The notes beneath the pieces were generated by a model. It did no database searches and was not told the origin of the DNA. It worked only from the letters and a program-made list of their open reading frames with translations. 64,000 nt of DNA from Erpobdella octoculata (taxonomy: Eukaryota > Annelida > Clitellata > Hirudinida > Erpobdellidae): positions 23,821,573 to 23,885,572 of the forward strand of contig OZ022241.1 of assembly GCA_963978895.1 (NCBI GenBank), read 5' to 3'. The position numbers and the translations under genes are program-made. Positions 40,885-51,946 of this stretch are shown one piece after another. Position 1 is the first letter of the stretch. Every line of letters begins with the position of its first letter.

Positions 40885-41019
40885 GAGCAATAGTATAGTA
40901 TATAGCTGTAGGTTTTGATTTCTGCAGGCCTAATAATGTCTTGTGAACATCCTGTTGCCCCTAAAAAATGTAGGGTTAAACCACCTGCAGTTGGTCTGTA
41001 GTCACTTTGATGTGACTAC

Positions 41020-41886
41020 TAAGCTTCTGCGTCCCGTTATTTTTTTTGGAACGATACGATTTCTGAAATTTGCTTTGAATTAAACGATACGATACGAGAT
41101 GCCTTGAACAATAACGATATGATATCGGGATCTCGACTGAAGTGGAAATTTTGTCTCGAATGAAACGAGATAACATAGAATGATGAACTATACGTGACAG
41201 ACAATATTAATAACTACATTAAAGGAATTCCTTTGATGAATTCATTGAAAAAAATATAAATATTAAGAAAATTCAAAATTTATAAAAATTTACTAAATTT
41301 AATTTTTTTTTACAACTTGAAATAAGTTTCATTCGTTTAGTTTCGGTACATCTATTTGTCTAAATTTAGATTCTAAATAAAACGCTACCGCCGATAGTAA
41401 GTATTTATTTAGTACGCATTATGCGGTAGTTTATCAATTTAATTAAATGATTTTACTTGCCGATGAAAAACAAAATTAAAATTATTTTTTCAAGTAATTG
41501 AAAAGTAGAAAACCTTCTAGCACACCAAAAGAAAAGAACGACATTTTTAGGCAATTCAATAGTGAAAGTGGAAAAACCAATGGAGATAGAAATAGATTGC
41601 AGATTACTGAGATTGAGATTACTAGATTACTAAGATTAAATTAAAATGATACTGTTTCCTGCAGTCTTTGCATCTGGCAAGATTTACTTCTACATCCTTG
41701 TCATTGACTTTCTGCGTGACCGTCTCTTCCTCAAAGTACTCTCAGATTTGACCCCGGTGACGCGGCATGATAATGATGACAAACACGAGAAAGTGCCACT
41801 ATGCAAGAATTAAGAAAGTGAAAAAAACCCAGCGTGTTTATTTATTGAAGTCGAGGTTGAATACATCTGAGTCGGAGTCACCAATT
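41020..41886. mobile_element. Inverted-end CGATACGAT element, copy 2
   Basis: Starts AAGCTTCTGCGTCCCG, the inverse of the right end of the copy at 33336. It shares ACGATACGAT, GAGATAACATAGAAT, AAACACGAGAAAGTGCC and AACCCAGCGTG-TTTATTTAT with it. Imperfect 22-base repeats GTAGTCAC-N6-GTGACTAC (40,998-41,019) and a near copy at 41,887-41,908 flank the segment; each is itself a palindrome. Confidence 0.5.
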
Positions 41887-42036
41887 GTAGTCACTTTGAC
41901 GTAACTACGTATTTTAATAGAATTCAAGACAATTACTAATTATTAGGGTTGCACCGGACTTGGGTTTTTCAAATCCGGCTGGGGCCGGTTCTGGCCGGAG
42001 TCATAATTCAAAATCCGGCAGGGGCCGGAGCTGGTC

Positions 42037-42312
42037 TTGTCATTTATTATTCAATTTTCATCTTTTTATCCCGATTTTCTTAAAAGCCTCATGTCAGACA
42101 CGGCCAATACAGATAGACAAAATTTTCGACAACATATTCGATCATACAACAGCGCAGTTTCTTTCGCTTCCATGGGCGCAAAAATTTTTGATTTGCTTAT
42201 ATATAAATTTTTTTTTATGGTTATTAAAGGTCATTTTGTTTTTGTTGACTATTTTTATAATAACGGGCGCCGTATTTTGAAACTTCCGTCATTTTTGACG
42301 GGCTATCTCTAG
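42037..42312 (+). mobile_element. Helitron fragment with Rep-type domain remnant and 3' end
   Basis: The reading NTDRQNFRQHIRSYNSAVSF, then ASMGAKI, matches the N-terminal Helitron-like region preceding 'GPYCFRIHG'. It breaks off and 130 bases later a Helitron terminus appears: hairpin CCGTCA-TTTT-TGACGG (42286-42301), seven bases, CTAG (42309-42312) and T. A non-autonomous element, related at its end to the one ending at 24809. Confidence 0.7.
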
Positions 42313-42622
42313 TAACAAAATAAAAGGAAAATAGACACCCGGACAAAGGATGACAGACCGAGAAATATATTTTTTTATTTATTTTTCAAGTGTTTTTGTT
42401 TTTTGGTATTTTTTGTTTGTTAAAATTGGAAATTATATATGAATTATGTGAATGAAAACCTTCTAGGACTAATATTTATTTTATTTTTGTTCATAGGTTC
42501 AATTTTGACTGTGATGACTTTTGAAAACTACATTCGGCCATTTAGGCATTATCGGCCATTTTGCAAAAAGACTAAATATAACTCTCTATAGTCGGACGTC
42601 GATAATAGCGGTAGGGCCTATA

Positions 42623-43810
42623 CAGTGTTGGGTAGGATTTGAAATCAAATGATTTCAAATCACGATTTCAAATCAAAATATTGATTTTTGATTTGAAATC
42701 ATTTTGCAAAGTTTAATTATGATTTTGATTTGAAATCATTTTTTGACGATTTTCGATTTTATTTTAATATTCGAAAATCAAAATCATAACATATTTTTTC
42801 TATGCTGCTATTTCTATGCCAAGCCAACAATCGCTTTGAGCGGTAACTTATACAAATAGTTTTTAACAACATGGCAGATAGTATAGATTACGATTTGAAT
42901 TGCATAAGAATGTGTAATTTGCCTTCGTTACTTGATGATAATTTTTTTAAATAACTAGCGGGAAAGGTGACAGAGTGGTAGCTAAGTGTGTTAATTGCGC
43001 TAAGTCAATTTCAGGATCAAAATTTTCTTCGTCATTTGAAGGTAACGTGCTATAATTATACTATAATAGATACGGTAAAACCGTACTTTCCTACCGAACA
43101 ATTATTAAATCAAATAGGTTGCTATCTTAATATGCCGAAAACTCAAATGCAGTTGAATTTTGTTGATTTTAATATTTAAAGAATGAGCGTCATATCTGTG
43201 TCAGCTACTGCTGATGGACTCAAAAGTCAAAGCATGGAACGAATTGATAATGACTACGGCTACTATGATGACCAGTGTTCTTCACAGACCATCGGTACCT
43301 CTAACAATGTCTACAACATTCAGATAAAAATGATGAACTATTTATCGGATGTTGACAGCACTTTTGCCATTTTTAGTTCATATGAATTGATTAAAAAAGT
43401 GTTCATACGATAGAATACAACACTGCCTTCCTCAGCTCCTGTCGAAAAACTGTTCAGTTCCGCCGGTTTAATTGAAACTCAGAGAAGAAATAGTTTGACT
43501 GATTCGAGATTTGAGAAATTGTTGCTTTTGAAGATGAATAAACTTTAGTCACATTTCATTGTTTAAGTGATTTTAGATCAAATTGTGTTAAAACATAATT
43601 TTATAGACAAAATTATGTTAAATTAAACCATACCGTGTAATAATAATTTATAAAAAAAATGATTTTGATTTGATGATTTGAAATCATTTTTAAAAGTGAT
43701 TTTGATTTGAAATCATTTTGTAATTAATGATTTTGATTTTGATTTGAAATCATATTTTTCTTGACGATTTTGATTTCAAATCATTTCAAAAATGATTTTA
43801 CCCAACACTG
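42623..43810 (+). mobile_element. hAT element, core-deleted
   Basis: 1,188 bp; inverted ends CAGTGTTGGGTA and TACCCAACACTG; perfect 8-bp target duplication GGCCTATA (42615-42622, 43811-43818). Subterminal regions of about 150 bases are built of repeated GATTTGAAATCA in both orientations. It carries the two ends of a transposase only. Confidence 0.92.
42960..43546 (+). pseudogene. hAT transposase remnant: BED-like finger and hATC ends
   Basis: The start has a BED-like finger (AKCVNCAKSISGSKF, NFLRHLKV, broken by a frameshift near 43,030), then a remnant TVKPYF. The catalytic core is missing. The 3' part contains [40 protein letters not shown] and a stop at about 43546: the hATC dimerisation domain. 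A copy holding both the DNA-binding and dimerisation parts without the catalytic part could in principle interfere with active transposase, but frame breaks make expression doubtful. Confidence 0.75.
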
Positions 43811-43825
43811 GGCCTATATACTTAT

Positions 43826-44180
43826 CTATATATATATATAAATAAGATTATGTAGGTAAGTATCTTAGTCCTTTATGCATTGATACACCATTCTTCCGAT
43901 TGTAATGCAAATTTTACACAAGCTTGAGAGGCAATGGGAGACAATTATAGTGAAAAAAAATGAAATCGGTCACAAAATGAGCGGAGCGGGAGAGCGAGAG
44001 AAAATGGAAATTAGAAAAGCAAGAGGGAACAAAAAAGCAACCGAGAGCGAAAAAGCGAGCGGGAAAGCGTCCGGGATCGGGAAAGCGACCGGTATCAGGA
44101 AATCAACCGGGAGAGCAAGCGGGGAAAGAAACGGAGCGAGAGAGACAAACATTAGAAAACCTCTAAAAATCCCGGGCTAG
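43826..44180 (+). mobile_element. Non-autonomous Helitron with purine-rich array, copy 1
   Basis: Starts TCTATATATATATATAAATA, a common Helitron 5' start. It ends with hairpin TTAGA-AAACC-TCTAA, ten bases, CTAG (44177-44180) and T. The last 200 bases are a degenerate array of GGGAAAGCGACCGG-like units, related to that at 55,090-55,290. The 91-residue ORF over the array (KASGKASGIGKATGIRKSTG) is a low-complexity by-product. Confidence 0.55.
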
Positions 44181-44783
44181 TTCTATATATATATATATAT
44201 ATATATATAACACGAATAATTTAATAATAACGAATGACGTCATTATACATGTTTCTGTAGACTGTGGCACTAGTACTTTTGACTCTGATGCATAGATGAT
44301 TGATGCAAGTAAATATGTAAATTAAATGAATAGACACATTACGCATGCAACTATGTTGTCAGTGTTTACAGTGATGTAAGATTTTTGTGAGTGCATGCCT
44401 GAAGGTAACCTTTTTTTTATGGGGGACCAAAGTGGCCCTCACGGGGTCTGCAGGGTCGGTAGTTACGCCACTTTATCCATATTGATTTGAAAGTTTCTTG
44501 TATTTTCCACCCTTACATTCTTCACATACTTAGACAACTTTGGTCATAGTTTTTTTATTCTATAGACTTATCATCCAAAAATGATTTGCAAAAAGCTAGA
44601 AGCTGCTGAATTACAAAATACAAAGGATTTGTGAAAAACAGAGTTTTTATCGTTTACTTGTTTTTCATTGGTTAATCAAATAAGATAGCCTACTGGTCAT
44701 CATTTAGTTAAATAACTACTCAGTAAAAATCTAATTTTGACAGTAAAAATTACTAAAAGTAGTATGAATGCTGAGTTCCCTAC

Positions 44784-45034
44784 CGACTTAAGCTTGTATG
44801 CACATTCTATAAAGTCTTCATGCAGTTCTTTGCAGACTTCAGCAACTTGTCTAGTTCCGACACGAGCAGCACACTGGCTCCACTCGTATTCATAGTCAGC
44901 ACACGGTCCTCTCTGCCAAGTGAACCAATGAGCACTGATGCGAGTGAATGGTGTTTCAAACATTGGAAACCCATTTGGCAGCTCATCTTTAACAGAGCCA
45001 TCTGGAAAATTTGGTGCTTGAGTAGTTGACATTT
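44784..45034 (-). CDS. NDUFS5: NDUFS5, first coding exon
   Basis: The exon follows an acceptor (TTTATTTCATTCCAG, ending at 45035); ATG is at 45032. It encodes MSTTQAPNFPDG to ECAYKLKS, 83 residues, and ends at donor TCG/GTAGGG. Residues 44-77 hold a twin CX9C motif (C44/C54 and C67/C77: CADYEYEWSQC and CKELHEDFIEC), with the EW-QCA and DF-ECA pattern of NDUFS5, the 15-kDa supernumerary subunit of respiratory complex I. Such proteins are imported and oxidised in the mitochondrial intermembrane space by the MIA40 system. It continues in phase 0 at 36855. At least one upstream non-coding exon is implied by the acceptor two bases before the ATG; I could not locate it. Confidence 0.85.
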
Positions 45035-45774
45035 CTGGAATGAAATAAAATAGTGAAATAGTCATTAATTTATAATTTTGAAATTGAGGTAGCTAGACAG
45101 TTTAGGAAAGCTTTAACCCCTTAAAGACCGATGGGCCATCCATTACCCAAAGTATGAATGCAGAAATTTGAAAGATAATGTCATTGCCTCAATCAATACT
45201 GAATTAGTGTACAAACAATTGGTCAAAGTAAAATTCTTGGAATGAAAAAAATCTATGTTTTCTTAGACTTTTTGTGCATGTTAGCACAAAATATTTATGA
45301 CAGTTTTATCTTGAGACATAATTACCAAGACTATACAAATGAAATATTATATAATTGGTTATAGTTTCTATGTAGTTCACTTGATTCGTTTGGGTCGCCA
45401 GTGACACAATCAGCCATGATGGTAACTTAGGTCACTAGCGATACCAAAACCATGAATGTTGAATTAAATTGTAACTGTTTGTGTTTTCTTAGTTAAGTGT
45501 AACAGCTGTTTGTAACAAAAATAAACAACAATATTTGTTTTACAGTAATTTATTTATAAACTTTGGCAACTACAGGCACCAACAAATTCGACATCACTAC
45601 TTGTTGTGTCTTTATTATTCTAATAAATTAACGATAATAATTATAATCTAAGACTATAGTGGTTGCTATACACTTATTTCTCTAATGTAGATCTCCAAGT
45701 AAATTATTAATAAGAAAATACATTTGCTTGTCTTATGAAGCAATTAGAAAGGAAATAGGACAACACTTAAAGAG

Positions 45775-45833
<59 letters not shown>

Positions 45834-46151
45834 CTAGGGTGTCCCAAAATGTTTGAAAAAAAAAATTTTTTTTTTTGAAAATCTTAGGGGGCACCTTGTA
45901 GAAAGTTTCTATATGATAATACAATGCTACATGCAAAATTTCAGTTCATTTGAATAATATTTAGAGGTCCCTCAATTCTGTTGAATGTCATTGTTTCGGC
46001 CGTCGAATGTCTCGTGATATCGTTTAGTTTGACAAGGTATTAAAAATTATTTATTGTCATTTTAAGTTGTTTGATACCATTGGAAATCTTTTAGAGTATG
46101 TAGTTTATGAATATATTTATAAACTGTGCTAGTTCAAACAATATAATAAAA
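45035..46151. other. Gene-free DNA upstream of the NDUFS5 coding exon
   Basis: Mostly AT-rich. A TA/CA compound microsatellite lies at 45,775-45,833. CTAGGGTGTCCCAAAATG at 45,834 looks like the end of a small transposon but has no partner found. Confidence 0.45.
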
Positions 46152-46652
46152 CTAGTTCAAGGCAAAAACATCAAAATTCAGAAAATTATTCATTGATCGG
46201 CAGTATTTTTTGTAAGAAACGAGGTCGAGTTCAAACAACATATCAAAAAGTTTGTCTCTGGTGCAAGTTGCAAATTCTTTTCTGTTTTTTTCTGCTACTT
46301 GCAACAGAAACTGTTTCTGTTCTTCATTTCTAGTTATCGATGAATTGAAATTTTGGATCAGGGCAACGCCTCGTTCAGCAACATCATTAACGCAAGCCAA
46401 ATTATTCACTAGCTTGGCACCAGACAGGAATGAATCATTGTTTTTCAAAGAGTCAACTGGCGAATTCAGAAAAATGCCATCAATGCCTGCAGTTTGTAAG
46501 AAGCTGCTTGAAATAACTATATCCTCCAATGTTTCTGGAAGTGACTGGAGTAAATGTGGACCTCTTGCAGATTTCATCTCTCTCACAAGCTGAGTTTTCT
46601 GGTCGTTAAAAATGTTCTCCGAGAATAAACACAGTGTAGCCAAAGTCGACAC
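46152..46652 (-). CDS. Unidentified transposon-associated ORF fragment
   Basis: A 166-residue open reading with LVNNLACVNDVAERGVALIQ, SITRNEEQKQFLLQVAEKN and RKEF. I have the impression that a 'VNDxAERGVxLI--N--T-DEEQKQFLLQ' module recurs in repetitive invertebrate proteins, but cannot name the family. No catalytic motif or start context is identifiable; it may be the 3' part of a transposase. It ends in a stop and is bordered by ordinary AT-rich DNA. Confidence 0.4.
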   Translation of the reverse strand: MSTLATLCLFSENIFNDQKTQLVREMKSARGPHLLQSLPETLEDIVISSSFLQTAGIDGIFLNSPVDSLKNNDSFLSGAKLVNNLACVNDVAERGVALIQNFNSSITRNEEQKQFLLQVAEKNRKEFATCTRDKLFDMLFELDLVSYKKYCRSMNNFLNFDVFALN

Positions 46653-46854
46653 TACTTAAATACCACGAATGGTGTTTCATCATTTTAAGTCCAGTAAACT
46701 TTAGTGCATCATCATCATATACTTTCAAGCATTAGATTAGCAGTAAATCATTGATTGGTGCATCGACTACCAACCCACTAGTGAAACAGGATTGTATGTA
46801 AATTGTCAAAACAAATCAATTGAATCTCTGAATTCCTCTCAGTGAAAACTTTTC

Positions 46855-47035
46855 TATTTTTTATGATAGTTTCTAGTCCATTACACCAAGTGTTTTAAGA
46901 CTGAATTGGCTGTATGTAGGAAGCACATAAGTACTACCTGTTGGATCAAAGTTTGAACCTTTTAATTGTCCCTCCTCCTTTTTTTTATTATAGTTTATAG
47001 TCTTTTACACCATGTGTTTTAAGACGCGAAAACAA
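46855..47035 (-). repeat. Dispersed repeat R2, copy 2
   Basis: Inverse of 23583-23690 (CTGAATTGGCTGTATGTAGG, GGATCAAAGTTTG). The TATAGTTTATAGTC-TTTACACC-GTGTTTTAAGAC block is repeated once more at its right end, so part of it is in tandem. Confidence 0.55.
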
Positions 47036-47085
47036 AATCAAAATGAAAAAATACTTATTTACACTAAACTATTTTTTCTTTATAT

Positions 47086-47617
47086 TTACAGTTCTTTAGG
47101 ATTATTTTGTATCCATTTATAGATGATGTCGTGGCATATTTCCGAGTTCAGTATGGTTTGGAGTGTTGTTGGTTTTTGGACCCTTTTACAAAAGTTCCCA
47201 AGTTCCATTCCTAGTTGTGTCGTTTCTTTGCAGTGCAGCAACCAGTGCTCAACTGTTTGCTCTGTTCCGCAGGTTTCGCACAAACCTGTCTCATGAAGAT
47301 TCAATCTCTTCAAATTTTGTTTCAGCCGACACTTTCCAAGTCCGGAAATGATGACTTTTTTTTTCTGTTTGTTGCCTTGAATTTAATTTTATTGGAGACT
47401 CGTTTTCGAGAGACCAGTAGTGTCGACTTTCTTGAGAAGAGTCCCATCTGGTCTGCCATTCATTCAAAAGCTCTCTACGTATTGTTCTTTTTATGTCAAA
47501 TATCTCTGGCATAACCTCAATCTCTATTTCGGGATGTTTGGTAGCTTCATTGGCACCTAGCGAAAAAACGTAGAAAATAATTTTTACATCATAAAAAATA
47601 CATTTTTTAAAAAACAA
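47086..47617 (-). pseudogene. Non-LTR retrotransposon ORF2 C-terminus (RNase H end and zinc motif)
   Basis: A minus-strand reading of RNase H-type end and linker (ANEATKHPE, RRELLNEWQTRWDSSQESRH, YWSL), then a frame change near 47,300. Next is a zinc-binding end (HETGLCETCGTEQTVEHWLL, HCKET), the 'CxxC...H..C' motif after RNase H in Jockey/I/R1-group elements. Truncated at its 5' side at about 47,560. RT is absent. Confidence 0.7.
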
Positions 47618-47639
47618 CGTTTTTGCGCAAAAAAGTTTG

Positions 47640-48260
47640 CAGTCTTTAATTGTTCAGTGGTCCAATGATGGTACTTTAAAATGCACTGCGCTGATCTGAA
47701 AGAGCCCACTGATAAACAGAAGGCTGATTTCTTTGAACTGTGTAAACGTTTTAATCAGACTTTATACGATAATGTCAGCAGCAGGTTTGATGACGCTAAT
47801 GTTGTTGCTAAAACCAAGGTACTGAGTCCCTGTATATGGCCCGATAACGAGATAGATAGGATGCTTTTTGGCAAGTTGCTGAATTGTCATTGAATTGTTG
47901 CTGATTTAATAATTTTATTAAATCTACCTCCCAAGGATATATTTTCTGAATTCCGAGAATACAAATCGAACCCCAAAAGGGTTGGTAAATCCCTCAAATG
48001 TCTAATGCAGAATATTGAGTTATATCCAGTTTCTTCTGCAGAATGAGCGTGGGTTTAGCGCAATGAATTTGCAACACACCAGTACCCGCAACAGTCTTCG
48101 GGTGGCCACTGTTAGCTCACTTCTAAAGGTGCAAATAAATGGGCCGCTGCCATCTGTAATCAGCTGGTTAAAAGCAGGCAGACACGCTGCTACTGACAAA
48201 CCCACAGGAAAAAAGGCCACTGAGAAAACCATTTCTCATAAGTCAAAGTTTTTGGCATAA
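47640..48260 (+). pseudogene. hAT-type transposase C-terminus (ZNF862-like)
   Basis: Reading blocks KVLSPCIWPDNEIDRMLFG, EFREYKSNPK, IELYPVSSAE and NERGFSAMN, then RNSLRVATVSSLLKVQINGP and SWLKAGRHAATD, on the plus strand with frame changes near 47,893 and 48,015. This is the hATC dimerisation region of the hAT group that includes vertebrate ZNF862/KIAA1586-like proteins ('SAECERGFSAMN'). N-terminal and catalytic parts are missing. Confidence 0.75.
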
Positions 48261-49390
48261 CAAACAGTGTTTGAAAATATTAAAATTTTCTAGTCATTTG
48301 AACTTGAAGTTATAAAATTATTATAATTAGAAAGAAAAATAAATTAGCAATTGACAGATCCAATTAATTTCTTAAAATTATAATTAAAAAAAAAGTTAAC
48401 ACCAGAAAAGCGTCAGGTAGTAAAAAAAACAATTATTCTCATAAACAAAAACTGACTAAAAGTGAAGTGAAATAAAATGTAAAAGAAATTATTTGTGCGA
48501 GTTTTTATAAAATATTTTTAAAGAAATAAATAACTTATTTAAGTGAATTTGAGTTCTGTAGTTTCAAACCAGATGGCAAATTCTTCGCTGAAACTCTGTG
48601 TTTCTTTAATTGAAATCTATCCAGTTTTATCTTTCTCTGAAAAACTGCTCGGACTTGAATAAACTGTCATTTTTTTCTGTGAATGTTAATCTGACTGCGT
48701 GATTAATATTTTAGCTTGTTATTGTTACGTTTTTTTTTTCAAATAACTTTATTTTTGACTACGCTATAAACCGTTTCTGTCGACTGCGCTATTCATTGGT
48801 TTTGCTGTGGTTCTCCTGGGCATTTCGTGAGTTTTCCGAAAGAATTTTATTATAAAAAATTAATAAATTGCTTGGATCATTAAATTGAAGTTATTATTGT
48901 GATTACAAAAATATAATTATTATAAGGGAAAAATAATTAAAAACACCGAAAATAATTTCTGCCGCTATTCTCCATGTTTACCCAAATAGTTACTATATGC
49001 ATGACAGCAGCAAGAAAAAATTAAAAAAACAATTATTAATTTATCTCTATCTTTTAATTTATCTCTATCTTTTAATTTATCTCCTTTAAAATATAATTTT
49101 CTTTATGTTATTAGTTTTTATAAATCATAAAGAAATGAAGTTTACGAAATAAAATTATTTATCTTGAAATAACAAACACCGGCAACAGCATCTCATGCCA
49201 ATCACAACTGTCAACCGGCAACAGCATCTCATGTCAATCACAACTGTCAATCAAATTTTGTTTACATATTTTTTTTGGTCAATTCTCTGATCATCTGATG
49301 GGATTACCTACCGTAAATAGTTACTAGCTACTTTTTTATGAGTAGTTAAATATAGTAGTTAACTACTTTTAAAGCAGTAGTTAACTACTT
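48261..49390. other. Gene-free AT-rich DNA
   Basis: A short duplication CACCGGCAACAGCATCTCATG / CAACCGGCAACAGCATCTC lies near 49,180-49,250, and a direct repeat GTAGTTAACTACTTTTAAAG at 49,357-49,399, where the Merlin element inserted. Nothing else recognised. Confidence 0.45.
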
Positions 49391-49867
49391 TTAAAGCAGG
49401 GTAATCCTGCAGTATAGCGTCCTGAACCGATTTCGATTAAAAATGGCCGGTTTTTTAACGTAAATGATATTTAAAACATAAATAAGGGAAATAAAGACTA
49501 ATTACAACATAAATAACTGAAAAAAAAAACAAAAATTATAGCACTTTAGAACATTTATAAATTACTCCCGAAGTTAGCGTAGTTCCCGATGAAGATCTAT
49601 TTGTCAATAGCGATAAAAGTGAACAGTAGGAATAAAGTTAATAAAAATTAAACACATTTAAAATAAAAAGACAATTTAGGAAAACAAATATAAAAAATTT
49701 TGGAAGTAAAAAATTGAAAAATATTAGTTTGCTTTAGAAGTACGAGTTTCGTGACCCGCTCCATGTCTAAAACAGTATCTTTAAATGCAGCGGTTTTGTC
49801 AATATGCTTTAAGACAAATAAAAAACAATAAATTAAGAGAAGAAAACCAAAAAAAAATAAAATAATA

Positions 49868-50204
49868 TAAAAGTAAAAGTACTTGGCTGTCTTTCCCTGG
49901 CCCCCACATCATGTCTGACGGATGGGCTGCCTATGGAAATATAACTCGAATTCGACAGGGGATATACGATCATTCCGTAATTGTCCATCAAAACAATTTT
50001 GTGGACCCGAATGATGAAACCGTCCACACCCAAAACGTTGAGAATATGTGGATGAGGGCCAAGAGAAAGTTGAAGAGACTATTCGGCACCAGCAGAGCAC
50101 TTTTCACAAGTTATCTGGACGAATTCTCCTACCGAAACTACTACAGCAAGGAGGACCTTTTTGCCAACTTCCTCGTTACACTCTCTGAAAACTATCTGAA
50201 TTAA
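49868..50204 (+). CDS. Merlin transposase, C-terminal half (ISXO2/IS1595-like)
   Basis: An open reading from about 49868 (first ATG 49909) to the stop at 50204. It encodes HIMSDGWAAYGNI (second catalytic Asp in SDGW), VHQNNFVDPNDETVHTQNVE then NMW (catalytic Glu in NVENMW), KRKLKRLFGTS and SYLDEFSYRNY. These are the last two DDE residues and the C-terminal helix of the IS1595/Merlin transposase, a cut-and-paste enzyme. The N-terminal part with the first Asp is absent: non-coding AT-rich DNA precedes it, so the copy is internally deleted and inactive. The frame that remains is undamaged. The histone-type stem-loops begin 27 bases after the stop. Confidence 0.8.
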
Positions 50205-50230
50205 CTCTCGAGATGGCGTAACTATTAAAA

Positions 50231-50292
50231 GGCTCTTTTCAGAGCCAAGAAACGGCTCTTTTCAGAGCCAAGAAACGGCTCTTTTCAGAGCC
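50231..50292 (+). promoter_or_regulatory. Three tandem histone-type mRNA 3' stem-loops
   Basis: GGCTCTTTTCAGAGCC occurs exactly at 50231-50246, 50254-50269 and 50277-50292, period 23. This is the canonical metazoan replication-dependent histone 3' stem-loop (6-bp stem, UUUC loop), bound by SLBP. The copies are preceded by AAAA or AAAC and followed by AAGAAAC or AACAAAAC; the purine spacer resembles a U7 snRNA target. It starts 27 bases after the Merlin transposase stop codon, the normal position in histone mRNAs. Function here is inference. Confidence 0.75.
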
Positions 50293-51226
50293 AACAAAAC
50301 CTTAACGAATAGCAGCTATGCAAGCATTAGCATTTTAACGCCAATAGATATGACTGTTTTCTTTTTCTTTCCTACTCTACGGTCCCAGAGGCGTAGTGAG
50401 GCCAGTTAGGGGCAAGGGTGACAGTTTTTTTTAATTATTTTACTGTACCTAGCCATTGGGGGGGGATTTAAAAGAGGGTTTGGCAAAACATATGAGAAAA
50501 AAGGCTCCTACTCCCCCCGGTCAATTTTTTTCCGGAGCAAAAAACAAAAGAGGTTATGTAGGGAGTGCAGATTTTGTGTTCAGTCCCCGGGCACAGAAGA
50601 GCCTAGCTACGCCTCTGTACAGCCCTGAGTACGCCCCAGCGGCTTCCTTCACTTGAAATCACGCAGCAGTGTTCAGTGGTACAACGTGTGCACCGTGCAT
50701 GCAATTATTAATTATGACTAAGCAAGACCGCGAGAGACTTCAGCGACCTCCACCACCACAGCGGGTCGAGGAGATTTCATTTTTATTATAATGATTTGAT
50801 GTTATTTTTTATTTTTTTATTTCTTACTTTATTTTTGTATTTTTAGATATTGAATTAATGAAAATAAACTTATCATAGATAAGTTTCCACTGACCGCTAG
50901 ATTTTTTTAAACTAAATTATTTAATATTTAATTTATTTGCATATATATTAATTATCAATTTATTTTCAACGTTTCAAATTTATTCGTTGTTTTATTATTT
51001 TATTTCAATATTAACTCTTCCTTGCTTTTTATTCCTTGAATTGTATTACTCCGCGTGTCAACACTGCCTTTGGATATTTTTGCTTAAAGTCGGTTTTTAG
51101 TAAGTTTTTCTGTAAAATACTTGTTCGTAATATGTTTTGATAATGTTCTATGGTTATTCTATTAAACAGTTTTTTAAACCGTTTTTCCATCGAAATCGGT
51201 TCAGGACGCTATACTGCAGGATTACC

Positions 51227-51839
<613 letters not shown>

Positions 51840-51946
51840 AAAAAAGTGGCGCACTTGGCTGAATCGATTTTATTTTTAATTTTTTCCAATACTCTAAATC
51901 GGTTTAAAAATAATTTATTACCAAACACAAACTCCATAATCTTATA

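Larger units (their letters stand above)
36856..44783 (-). other. NDUFS5 intron, 7.9 kb
   Basis: Bounded by donor TCG/GTAGGG (44783) and acceptor CTCCAG (36856). It contains a hAT pseudogene (37,791-39,150), a MITE (40,077-40,884), a CGATACGAT element (41,020-41,886), Helitron pieces (42,037-42,312 and 43,826-44,180) and a hAT derivative (42,623-43,810). The stretches between (36,861-37,790; 39,151-40,076; 44,181-44,783) are AT-rich with nothing recognised. Confidence 0.75.
49400..51226 (+). mobile_element. Merlin-like (IS1016/IS1595-related) DNA transposon
   Basis: 1,827 bp. Inverted repeats of about 38 bases start GGTAATCCTGCAGTATAGCG and are identical over at least 35 bases. They are flanked by 9-bp direct repeats TTAAAGCAG / TAAAAGCAG (one mismatch), fitting Merlin's 8-9 bp. 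It contains the 3' part of a transposase gene and a triple histone-type stem-loop. A second, rearranged copy lies at 54,745-55,608. Confidence 0.88.

Noticed and set aside
43905..44180. 91-residue basic ORF KASGKASGIGKATG type
   Set aside because: It follows a degenerate nucleotide array inside a Helitron; a second locus with the same array has a different reading. No protein family.
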